Assembly (NCBI GenBank): GCA_903881535.1
Contig: CAIRTT010000234.1
Coordinates: 1-5,071, forward strand
Direction of reading: 5' to 3'
DNA length: 5,071 nucleotides
Source of the DNA: an uncultured Armatimonadota bacterium
Lineage (GTDB): Bacteria; Armatimonadota; Armatimonadia; Armatimonadales; Armatimonadaceae
Shown here one piece after another: positions 1-5,071 of this stretch. A model generated the notes under the pieces. It was not told where the DNA came from. It saw only the letters and a program-made list of their open reading frames with translations, and searched no databases. Positions within the stretch are counted from its first letter, which is position 1, and every line of letters begins with the position of its first letter. Made by a program: the position numbers and the translations under genes.

Positions 1-1050
1 CACACCCTCAGGAAGGTTCATCGATCCAGTTACGTCCGTAGTACGGAAATAGAACTGAGGACGGTAACCGTTGAAGAACGGTGTATGGCGTCCGCCTTCT
101 TCCTTGGAAAGGATATAGACCTCAGCCTCGAACTTGGTGTGTGGCTTGATGGAACCTGGCTTAGCAAGAACCTGCCCACGCTCGATGGACTTGCGATCCA
201 CACCGCGGAGGAGGATACCAGCATTATCGCCAGCCTCGACGTAGTCGAGTGTCTTTCGGAACATTTCCATGGACGTAGCGGTCGTCGTCGCAGTGTCCTT
301 GAGACCAATAATCTCAATCTGCTCGCCAGCCTTGAGCTGTCCACGTTCAACACGGCCTGTCGCAACGGTTCCACGACCTGTGATCGTAAAGACGTCTTCG
401 ACTGGCATCAGGAACGGGAGATCCTTTGGACGCTCAGGTGTTGGAATGTAAGAGTCAACCGTTGCCATGAGCTTGTGGATGGCAGGTTCACCATATTCGC
501 CCTGTCCACCAGCAAGCGCTTCGGTGGCAGACCCAACAATGATTGGAGTGTCATCGCCTGGGAAGTCATACTTTGACAACAGCTCACGAACTTCGAGCTC
601 AACAAGCTCAAGAAGCTCAGGGTCATCAACCATGTCAGCCTTGTTCAAGAATACAACGATGGAAGGAACGCCGACCTGGCGTGCCAGAAGAATGTGCTCA
701 CGGGTCTGAGGCATTGGGCCATCAGCCGCGGAACAAACGAGGATTGCACCGTCCATCTGGGCTGCACCAGTAATCATGTTCTTGATGTAGTCAGCGTGGC
801 CTGGACAGTCAACGTGTGCGTAGTGGCGGGCAGCCGTCTCGTACTCGACGTGGGCAGTATTAATGGTAATACCGCGCTCTTTTTCTTCAGGAGCAGCATC
901 GATGTCTTCATACTTACGAGCCAGTGCACCACCGGACTTTGCGAGAACAGTCGTAATTGCTGCCGTCAATGAAGTCTTACCGTGGTCAACGTGACCAATG
1001 GTTCCGATGTTTACGTGCGGCTTTGAACGCTCGAACTTAGCCTTACCCAT
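1..1050 (-). CDS. tuf: Elongation factor Tu, C-terminus cut by window edge
   Basis: EF-Tu is the GTPase that carries aminoacyl-tRNA to the ribosomal A site. The visible 350 residues begin MGKAKFERSKPHVNIGTIGH. GTPase motifs are all present: P-loop GHVDHGKT (19-26), RGITI in switch I (59-63), DCPGH (81-85, with the catalytic His85), NKAD (136-139) and GSA (173-175). Domain 2 starts near residue 205, and the RGTVATGRVERG stretch is recognisable. Domain 3 is present up to about 45 residues short of the usual 395-400. NKAD replaces the common NKCD, a tolerated position. The start at 1050 is fixed by the family N-terminus and by GAGGTGA at 1063-1057, six bases upstream. The gene follows fusA after 154 bp and has its own promoter there. 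Whether a second tuf copy exists elsewhere cannot be seen. The identification is certain. Confidence 0.98.
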   Translation of the reverse strand, partial: MGKAKFERSKPHVNIGTIGHVDHGKTSLTAAITTVLAKSGGALARKYEDIDAAPEEKERGITINTAHVEYETAARHYAHVDCPGHADYIKNMITGAAQMDGAILVCSAADGPMPQTREHILLARQVGVPSIVVFLNKADMVDDPELLELVELEVRELLSKYDFPGDDTPIIVGSATEALAGGQGEYGEPAIHKLMATVDSYIPTPERPKDLPFLMPVEDVFTITGRGTVATGRVERGQLKAGEQIEIIGLKDTATTTATSMEMFRKTLDYVEAGDNAGILLRGVDRKSIERGQVLAKPGSIKPHTKFEAEVYILSKEEGGRHTPFFNGYRPQFYFRTTDVTGSMNLPEGV

Positions 1051-1071
1051 ACCAATTCACCTCATCTATTG

Positions 1072-1086
1072 GGAGATAACATCTCC
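1072..1086 (-). promoter_or_regulatory. Small hairpin in tuf leader, just upstream of the RBS
   Basis: On the minus strand GGAGAT, a 3-base loop and ATCTCC form a perfect 6-bp inverted repeat. It ends 8 bases before the GAGGTGA ribosome-binding site (1063-1057). There is no U-tract, so it is not a terminator. It contains a decoy GGAG that the fold would hide, leaving the true site free. A role in setting tuf translation or mRNA stability is inference. Confidence 0.45.
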
Positions 1087-1129
1087 ACACACGCTAAAAA
1101 GTGCAATGGACACGCGCAAACGAGCCCAT

Positions 1130-1146
1130 GCGTTTACAGGAAACGC
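1130..1146 (-). promoter_or_regulatory. Hairpin at the predicted 5' end of the tuf mRNA
   Basis: GCGTTT, loop CCTGT, AAACGC gives a perfect 6-bp stem. Its first base, 1146, is where the promoter at 1181-1153 should start transcription. A 5'-terminal stem commonly protects mRNA from decay. The AAACG of its 3' arm could instead pair with CGTTT at 1122-1118 (minus strand), so two mutually exclusive folds are possible. The function is inference. Confidence 0.4.
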
Positions 1147-1152
1147 CCGCCT

Positions 1153-1181
1153 AATATAGGCCGTGGCCAGACGATTGTCAA
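1153..1181 (-). promoter_or_regulatory. Internal sigma70-type promoter for tuf
   Basis: The -35 TTGACA (1181-1176) is a perfect consensus match. A 17-bp spacer leads to the -10 TATATT (1158-1153), with one mismatch to TATAAT. Start of transcription is expected near 1146, giving a leader of about 96 nt. The -35 begins only 23 bases after the fusA stop codon. The bases between the -10 and the start (AGGCGG) are GC-rich. The promoter would supplement read-through from the str operon. Confidence 0.85.
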
Positions 1182-1204
1182 GCCACAGCCCACGTTAGTT
1201 TTTG

Positions 1205-3337
1205 TTATTTGCCTTGCTTTGCTTTGATATCGTCCGCAACGTTACGTGGGACTGCTTCATAGTGGCTTGGCTCCATCGTCGAGCTTGCACGACCTTGGGT
1301 CATAGAGCGCAATGTGGATACATAGCTAAACATTTCCGCTAGTGGAACCTTAGCCTTGACGACAATCGTTCCGCCAGGTCCATTTTCCTGACCTTGAATC
1401 ATTCCACGGCGACGGTTTAGATCACCAATGACATCTCCAAGGAAGTGATCTGGAGTAACAACCTCGATCGACATGATTGGCTCAAGGATAACGGGGTTCG
1501 CCTTGCCCATCGCTTCACGGTATGCCATGCGTCCAGCTTCAACGAATGAGATTTCGTCTGAGTCAACATCATGGTACGAACCATCCATGACACGGACTCT
1601 GACATCAACGACAGGATAGCCAGCCACTGTCCCGTGAAGGATTGTGTCGCGGACGCCCTTTTCGATCGCCGGGATGAATTCACGAGGAATCGATCCACCA
1701 ACGGTGTCGTTAATGAATGCGAAGCCAGCTCCAGTTTCGTTGGGCTCGACAATCAATGTACAGTCGCCAAACTTACCACGTCCACCTGTTTGCTTTTTGA
1801 ACAGACCGCGTGCCTTAGCTTGTGATGTTACTGTTTCACGGTAGGCAACCTGTGGTTTCCCCTGATTTGCTTCGACCTTGAACTCGCGACGCATGCGGTC
1901 GACAATGATCTCGAGGTGAAGCTCACCCATTCCACGGATGATTGTCTGGCCCGTTTCGACATCGGTGTACATTCGGAACGTAGGGTCTTCCGCTGCGAGA
2001 CGCGACAACGCAATACCCATCTTGTCCTGGTCAGCCTTTGTCTTAGGCTCAATAGACATTTCAATAACCGGGTCAGGGAAGGACATCGACTCGAGGATGA
2101 TTGGAAACTTCTCTTCACAGATCGTGTCACCAGTCGTTGTTTCCGATAGTCCAACTGCGGCGGCGATGTCACCTGCGTAGACCTGTTCGATTTCTTCACG
2201 CTTGTTTGCGTGCATTTGAACGATACGGGAGATGCGCTCCTTCTTGCCCTTAGTCGCATTGTAAACATAAGAACCCTTGGTGATAGTTCCCGAGTAAACG
2301 CGGAAGAAGGTAAGGTTGCCGACGTGCTGGTCGTTCATCAACTTGAATGCCAGTGCAGCGAATGGTTCGTCATCCGATGGCAGGCGAAGGTTGGTTTCTT
2401 CCGTATCTGGGTTGATGCCTTCGATACCTTCGACATCGAGTGGACTTGGGAGATAGTGAATGACACAGTCAAGCAGCGGTTGAATACCCTTGTTCTTGAA
2501 GGCTGTACCACAGAGCATCGGGTAGATCTTCATGTCGATCGTCGCCTGGCGAAGCGACGCAACGATTTCGTCACGCGTGAGTTCCACACCGTTCAGGTAC
2601 TTTTCCATAAGAACATCGGAGTGCTCAGCCGCAGCTTCTACAACTCCGATACGGAACTCATCAGCCAATTCCTTGAGCGAATCAGGAATCGGAACAATCT
2701 CTGGAGCCTTACCGAAGTCATCGTTCGTGTAAACGATGGCGTTCATTTCGACGAGGTCGATTACGCCCTTAAAGTCGCCTTCAGCACCGATTGGTATTTG
2801 AATTGGAACGGCTGGTGCACCCAGACGATCTTTCACCATCTTGACTACGTTATAGAAGTCAGCACCTGTACGGTCCATCTTGTTCACGAAGATAAGACGA
2901 GGCACTTTGTACTTCGTTGCCTGACGCCAAACTGTTTCCGACTGTGGCTGAACACCAGCGACTGCACAGAAGACAGCGACTGCACCATCAAGAACACGCA
3001 TCGAACGCTCAACTTCGACAGTAAAGTCGACGTGGCCAGGGGTATCAATAATGTTAATACGGTGAGTAGATTCACGTGCACCCTGCGCGGACTTGATAGG
3101 ATCAAGGCTTACATCCAGACCCCAGAAACATGTCGTTGCTGCGGATGTAATCGTGATTCCACGCTCTCGCTCCTGCTCCATCCAGTCCATCGTGGCAGCG
3201 CCTTCATGGACTTCACCAATCTTGTAGTTGACACCGGTATACAACAGAATACGTTCGGTACAAGTAGTCTTACCTGCATCAATGTGCGCTGCAATGCCGA
3301 TGTTTCGCGTATTTTCGAGGCTAAATGCACGTGCCAT
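1205..3337 (-). CDS. fusA: Elongation factor G, translocase
   Basis: EF-G drives tRNA-mRNA translocation on the ribosome by GTP hydrolysis and, with RRF, ribosome recycling. The 710 residues are complete (E. coli about 704). The G domain has AHIDAGKT (17-24), RGITIT (59-64), DTPGH (98-102, catalytic His102) and NKMD (152-155). The domain IV tip GSYHDVDSDE (586-595, His589) that enters the decoding centre is intact, and the C-terminus has the usual SMTQGRAS and SHY..VPRNVA elements. The start at 3337 matches the family N-terminus MARAFSLENTRNIG and has AAGGAAG at 3352-3346. The stop is TAA. Two oddities: Cys26 where Thr is usual in GKTTTTER, and 19 residues (73-91) after switch I where E. coli has 9. 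This looks like the housekeeping EF-G rather than a divergent paralogue, because it sits in the str operon and keeps all motifs. Confidence 0.98.
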   Translation of the reverse strand: MARAFSLENTRNIGIAAHIDAGKTTCTERILLYTGVNYKIGEVHEGAATMDWMEQERERGITITSAATTCFWGLDVSLDPIKSAQGARESTHRINIIDTPGHVDFTVEVERSMRVLDGAVAVFCAVAGVQPQSETVWRQATKYKVPRLIFVNKMDRTGADFYNVVKMVKDRLGAPAVPIQIPIGAEGDFKGVIDLVEMNAIVYTNDDFGKAPEIVPIPDSLKELADEFRIGVVEAAAEHSDVLMEKYLNGVELTRDEIVASLRQATIDMKIYPMLCGTAFKNKGIQPLLDCVIHYLPSPLDVEGIEGINPDTEETNLRLPSDDEPFAALAFKLMNDQHVGNLTFFRVYSGTITKGSYVYNATKGKKERISRIVQMHANKREEIEQVYAGDIAAAVGLSETTTGDTICEEKFPIILESMSFPDPVIEMSIEPKTKADQDKMGIALSRLAAEDPTFRMYTDVETGQTIIRGMGELHLEIIVDRMRREFKVEANQGKPQVAYRETVTSQAKARGLFKKQTGGRGKFGDCTLIVEPNETGAGFAFINDTVGGSIPREFIPAIEKGVRDTILHGTVAGYPVVDVRVRVMDGSYHDVDSDEISFVEAGRMAYREAMGKANPVILEPIMSIEVVTPDHFLGDVIGDLNRRRGMIQGQENGPGGTIVVKAKVPLAEMFSYVSTLRSMTQGRASSTMEPSHYEAVPRNVADDIKAKQGK

Positions 3338-3399
3338 GTCTTTTTCTTCCTTACCCCATCCAGGTTATGTAAATCCGACCTAAAACTTGACGCACTAAA

Positions 3400-3426
3400 C
3401 CCCGCAGCCGGATTTCCGGTGCGGGG
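3400..3426 (-). promoter_or_regulatory. Strong GC hairpin between rpsG and fusA
   Basis: Seven bases after the rpsG stop codon the minus strand reads CCCCGCA, CCGG, loop AAAT, CCGG, a bulged C, TGCGGGG. This makes 11 base pairs, ten of them G-C. It is followed by only three Us (GTTTAG), which is weak for an intrinsic terminator. It more likely acts as a partial attenuator, an RNA-decay barrier, or part of a ribosomal-protein target. It lies in a 96-bp spacer whose remaining bases hold the fusA RBS and nothing else recognisable. Confidence 0.6.
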
Positions 3427-3433
3427 CCAGTGA

Positions 3434-3904
3434 CTAGAAGCGGTAGTGGGAGAACGCTTTGTTCGCCTCTGCCATCTTGAAGCCTTCTTCACGACGACGT
3501 ACTGCTCCACCCTGCTTGTTCGCTGCATCCATGAGTTCTTGGGTGAGCTTCTCAACCATCGTACGACCATTACGGCGACGGGCGAAAGTAATCATCCAAC
3601 GAATACCCACCGACATGCGGCGGTCAGGACGTACCTCAACAGGGACTTGATATGTAGCACCACCGACACGTCGGGGCTTTACTTCAACAACTGGCATTAC
3701 GTTCCGCAGTGCTTCCTGGAACACTTCGATACCAGGACGCCCGGAGCGTTGCTCGATGCGTTCCAGTGCGCTGTAGAAAATCTTCTCAGACACGGACTTC
3801 TTACCATCGAGCATCAATCTATTAATAAAACGCGTTACAACGACATCCCCGTAGATTGGATCAGGATGTACTTCGCGGCGTGGGGCTGGACCCTTACGTG
3901 GCAT
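3434..3904 (-). CDS. rpsG: 30S ribosomal protein S7
   Basis: S7 starts assembly of the 30S head by binding the 3' domain of 16S rRNA and lies at the E site. The length of 156 residues is the standard bacterial length. Family landmarks are the N-terminus MPRKGPAPRRE, the helix stretch RFINRLMLDGKKS (25-37), the rRNA-contacting hairpin RRVGGATYQVPVEVRP (78-93), GRTMVEKL (113-120) and the C-terminal MAEANKAFSHYRF (144-156). ATG at 3904 is supported by AGGAG at 3918-3914. The gene follows rpsL after 12 bp, so the two are co-transcribed and probably translationally coupled. In E. coli S7 represses the operon by binding the longer rpsL-rpsG spacer. That spacer is missing here, so any feedback site would have to lie elsewhere. 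The stop is TAG. Confidence 0.98.
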   Translation of the reverse strand: MPRKGPAPRREVHPDPIYGDVVVTRFINRLMLDGKKSVSEKIFYSALERIEQRSGRPGIEVFQEALRNVMPVVEVKPRRVGGATYQVPVEVRPDRRMSVGIRWMITFARRRNGRTMVEKLTQELMDAANKQGGAVRRREEGFKMAEANKAFSHYRF

Positions 3905-3913
3905 ATGTCAAAA

Positions 3914-3918
3914 CTCCT
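3914..3918 (-). promoter_or_regulatory. rpsG ribosome-binding site overlapping the rpsL stop
   Basis: AGGAG lies 9 bases before the rpsG ATG, and its first two bases are the last two of the rpsL TAG stop (3919-3917). A ribosome ending rpsL therefore covers the rpsG start signal, which favours coupled, equal synthesis of S12 and S7. Confidence 0.85.
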
Positions 3919-4312
3919 ACTTCTTCTTTGCCGGTGCGCCAGGCTTTGGTTTCTTGGTTCCATACTTGGAACGTGATGACTTACGGTCTTTGGTTCCCTG
4001 GGAGTCTAATGTTCCACGAATGATGTGGTAACGGACACCTGGGAGATCTTTTACACGACCGCCACGAATCATCACAACGCTGTGCTCCTGGAGGTTGTGA
4101 CCTATTCCAGGGATGTAAGCAGTTACTTCAATACCGTTTGAAAGGCGAACACGGGCAACTTTACGAAGTGCTGAGTTTGGCTTCTTAGGGGTCATCGTAC
4201 GAACGACAACACACACGCCGCGCTTTTGGGGATTACCCTTCATCGCCGGCGACTTGCTCTTCTTCTCGACCTTCTTACGGCCCTTGCGCACCAATTGGCT
4301 AATTGTTGGCAT
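3917..4312 (-). CDS. rpsL: 30S ribosomal protein S12
   Basis: S12 sits at the 30S decoding centre and sets accuracy. The protein is 131 residues from MPTISQLVRKGR. The frame stays open 55 codons further upstream to a GTG at 4477, but MPT(I) is the conserved start, and GAGGAG at 4330-4325 serves it. Landmarks are TPKKPNSALRKV (41-52), QEHSVVMIRGGRVKDLPGVRYH (75-96) and SRSKYGTKKPK near the C-terminus. Lys43, Lys44, Lys88 and Pro91, where streptomycin resistance changes usually fall, are in the common sensitive state. Asp89 is the residue methylthiolated in some bacteria. The loop reads PGIGHN (68-73), not the GGEGHN of E. coli, and its Ile70 uses ATA, a rare codon in most bacteria. The short Lys/Pro-rich tail (PKPGAPAKKK) is lineage-specific. 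First gene of the str operon. Confidence 0.97.
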   Translation of the reverse strand: MPTISQLVRKGRKKVEKKSKSPAMKGNPQKRGVCVVVRTMTPKKPNSALRKVARVRLSNGIEVTAYIPGIGHNLQEHSVVMIRGGRVKDLPGVRYHIIRGTLDSQGTKDRKSSRSKYGTKKPKPGAPAKKK

Positions 4313-4324
4313 AAACCTATCTCG

Positions 4325-4330
4325 CTCCTC
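4325..4330 (-). promoter_or_regulatory. rpsL ribosome-binding site
   Basis: GAGGAG stands 12 bases before the ATG at 4312, a slightly long spacing. No similar purine run precedes the upstream in-frame GTG at 4477, so this site decides the start. Confidence 0.7.
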
Positions 4331-4374
4331 TACGCCATGACGAACACGTTTTCCGTATTCTGAAGCGTAATTCC

Positions 4375-4471
4375 AAAAACACGCTAACCGGGCGCACACG
4401 AAGATAGGCCAAGCAAGGATAACCTCGCTAAATGCTGTCGTTAACGCCGCCAGCAACGGCCTTCTAGCGTG
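4375..4471 (-). promoter_or_regulatory. Foldable part of the rpsL leader, attenuator-like
   Basis: The predicted str mRNA has about 209 untranslated bases (4521-4313). Within it CACGCTA (4471-4465) is exactly complementary to TAGCGTG (4386-4380), which is followed directly by five Us (4379-4375). Between them GAAG (4464-4461) and GGCC (4461-4458) can pair with CTTC (4403-4400) and GGCC (4410-4407), sharing base 4461 at the junction. CGCTA (4469-4465) could instead pair with TAGCG at 4430-4426, giving a competing fold. The closing stem is only 7 bp with a long interior, so terminator function is uncertain. The rest of the leader (4472-4521 and 4331-4374) shows no gene with a ribosome-binding site. 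Confidence 0.35.
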
Positions 4472-4527
4472 AAACACACCAGAACATAATCCACTACAAC
4501 ACGGAACATGCCGTAGTCAACCGCGCG

Positions 4528-4556
4528 AGTATATCGATGTCACACACCGATGTCAA
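4528..4556 (-). promoter_or_regulatory. Sigma70-type promoter of the str operon
   Basis: A perfect -35 TTGACA (4556-4551), a 17-bp spacer and -10 TATACT (4533-4528) point toward rpsL. Transcription should start near 4521. The discriminator CGCGCG is entirely G/C, the pattern of stringently controlled ribosomal promoters. An 8-base direct repeat TGACATCG (4555-4548 and 4542-4535) runs from the -35 into the spacer. No other hexamer pair in the leader is comparable. Confidence 0.88.
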
Positions 4557-4572
4557 GCGATGCCCATCCACA

Positions 4573-4596
4573 CAAGATGGAAACCGGTCAATCTTG
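4573..4596. promoter_or_regulatory. 24-bp dyad, candidate operator of the divergent gene
   Basis: CAAGAT (4573-4578) and ATCTTG (4591-4596) are perfect 6-base arms around 12 bases. Two more inner pairs (G-C, A-T) after one mismatch make 8 of 9 positions symmetric. It ends 2 bases before the TATAAT of the plus-strand gene, covers its -35 position, and begins 17 bases beyond the rpsL -35. That is a classic place for a repressor, or for an activator replacing a weak -35. A second dyad, CCATC-N7-GATGG (4564-4580), overlaps it. The regulator is unknown. Confidence 0.5.
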
Positions 4597-4598
4597 CG

Positions 4599-4604
4599 TA
4601 TAAT
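4599..4604 (+). promoter_or_regulatory. -10 element of a leaderless transcript
   Basis: A perfect TATAAT lies 5 bases before the GTG at 4610, so transcription should start at or next to that codon. No good -35 is visible at 16-18 bp (GATGGA at 17 bp). TG at 4595-4596 is one base too far for a standard extended -10. Dependence on an activator is therefore possible. Confidence 0.7.
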
Positions 4605-4609
4605 AACAT

Positions 4610-5071
4610 GTGTCCATCTACAATCCCCGAGTCCATCTATTTATCACATGTGTTGCTGACCGCCTTGGCGTTCATGCTGCCGAATCTACGGTGAACTTGC
4701 TCCGCCTACATGGTTGCGATGTCCAATTCAGTGACCAGCAGTCCTGCTGTGGTCAACCTGCCTACAACGCCGGTCATCACGATGCCGCAAAGCAAGTAGC
4801 ACGCTATTGGTTAGCAACCTATGACAAGCTCATCAGGGATACGAATGACTTCATCGTTACCCCAAGCGGCAGCTGTGGAGCAATGCTTCATCACTATAAA
4901 GACCTGCTCGCTGATGAACCAGAACAGATTGCGGTTTATGAGAGGGTCGTCCCAAAGGTTCGCGAACTAACTCAGTTTCTAGTTGACGATCTTGCTGTGT
5001 CGCAAAGCTTTGTTGACCTAACGGGTGTCACCGTTGCGTACCATGACTCGTGTCACGCGATGCGAAATATG
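4610..5071 (+). CDS. lutA: LutA/YkgE-type (Fe-S)-binding protein, 5' part
   Basis: The first 154 residues of a cysteine-rich (CCG) domain protein, about 60% of the usual 240-250. In the LutABC system the family supports L-lactate oxidation in the cytoplasm through Fe-S clusters. Related CCG domains occur in GlcF, GlpC and HdrB. Visible motifs are LFITC (10-14), the hallmark SCCGQPAYNAG (45-55), TPSGSC (84-89) and HDSCH (145-149), giving Cys14, Cys46, Cys47, Cys89 and Cys148. The second CCG motif lies beyond the window. The start is GTG at 4610: an in-frame TAA at 4604-4606 blocks anything earlier, and the next GTG (residue 28) would lose Cys14. There is no Shine-Dalgarno sequence; TATAAT sits 5 bases upstream. 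The gene diverges from rpsL. Whether lutB and lutC follow cannot be seen, so the substrate is inferred from family only. Confidence 0.9.
   Translation, partial: MSIYNPRVHLFITCVADRLGVHAAESTVNLLRLHGCDVQFSDQQSCCGQPAYNAGHHDAAKQVARYWLATYDKLIRDTNDFIVTPSGSCGAMLHHYKDLLADEPEQIAVYERVVPKVRELTQFLVDDLAVSQSFVDLTGVTVAYHDSCHAMRNM

Noticed and set aside
85..972. Plus-strand open frames opposite tuf
   Set aside because: Shadows of the conserved EF-Tu frame, which is unbroken over all 350 codons.
1089..1097. 9-mer TTAGCGTGT shared by the tuf and rpsL leaders (also 4379-4387)
   Set aside because: One 9-base match between leaders of these lengths has a fair chance of being random, and its position relative to the U-tract differs in the two places.
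1161..1188. Inverted repeat CTGTGGC/GCCACGG around the tuf -35 as a fusA terminator
   Set aside because: No U-tract follows, one pair is a G-U wobble, the loop is 14 bases, and the element overlaps a near-consensus promoter.
2210..3433. 407-codon open frame on the plus strand opposite fusA
   Set aside because: It lies fully antisense to an intact EF-G gene, shows no recognisable domain and has no supporting RBS. Biased codon use in fusA keeps the opposite frame free of stops.
3446..3976. 176-codon plus-strand frame across rpsG and the end of rpsL
   Set aside because: Antisense to two complete ribosomal protein genes, with no family resemblance.
4313..4477. N-terminal extension of S12 from a GTG at 4477
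   Set aside because: MPTI is the family start and has its own RBS. The extension is leader RNA with no stop by chance.
4441..4509. 22-codon upstream ORF (ATG at 4509) in the str leader
   Set aside because: No Shine-Dalgarno sequence and no run of a regulatory amino acid that would suggest a leader peptide.
4608..4691. ATG at 4608 overlapping the GTG start, 27-codon frame
   Set aside because: This frame stops at TGA and lacks the CCG-domain residues. The GTG frame carries all the conserved cysteines.

Overview
The window holds the bacterial str operon (ribosomal proteins S12 and S7, EF-G, EF-Tu) on the minus strand and the 5' part of a divergent LutA/YkgE-type (Fe-S)-binding oxidoreductase subunit on the plus strand. 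Base composition looks near 50% G+C. The source is a bacterium whose phylum I cannot fix from this sequence. S12 has the PGIGHN loop that I remember from cyanobacteria, plastids and Chloroflexota. EF-G and S7 also look like those of the Cyanobacteria/Chloroflexota/Armatimonadota/Deinococcota side of the tree rather than Proteobacteria. Armatimonadota is a guess only.

Layout from right to left along the operon. The rpsL promoter (TTGACA, 17-bp spacer, TATACT) is followed by a leader of about 209 nt that can fold. Then come rpsL (131 aa), a 12-bp gap, rpsG (156 aa), a 96-bp spacer with a strong GC hairpin, fusA (710 aa), and a 154-bp spacer with a second near-consensus promoter (TTGACA, 17 bp, TATATT). 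tuf comes last and is cut by the left window edge after 350 codons. The main operon transcript can read through into tuf, and the internal promoter would add extra tuf transcript, which fits the high demand for EF-Tu. Both promoters have GC-rich discriminators, the pattern usually linked to ppGpp control of ribosomal promoters.

Right part. The 297 bp between rpsL and the divergent gene carry the rpsL promoter, a 24-bp dyad (4573-4596) and a perfect TATAAT (4599-4604). That TATAAT lies only 5 bases before the first possible GTG start of the lutA-like gene. This gene has no Shine-Dalgarno sequence and is probably translated from a leaderless mRNA. The dyad covers its -35 position and is the best candidate operator in the window.

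No tRNA or rRNA gene, mobile element, CRISPR array or intrinsic terminator with a proper U-tract was found. Gene content is ordinary translation machinery. The points of interest are regulatory (leaderless start, dyad, structured leaders, intercistronic hairpin) plus a short EF-G insertion. I see no undescribed multi-gene system.
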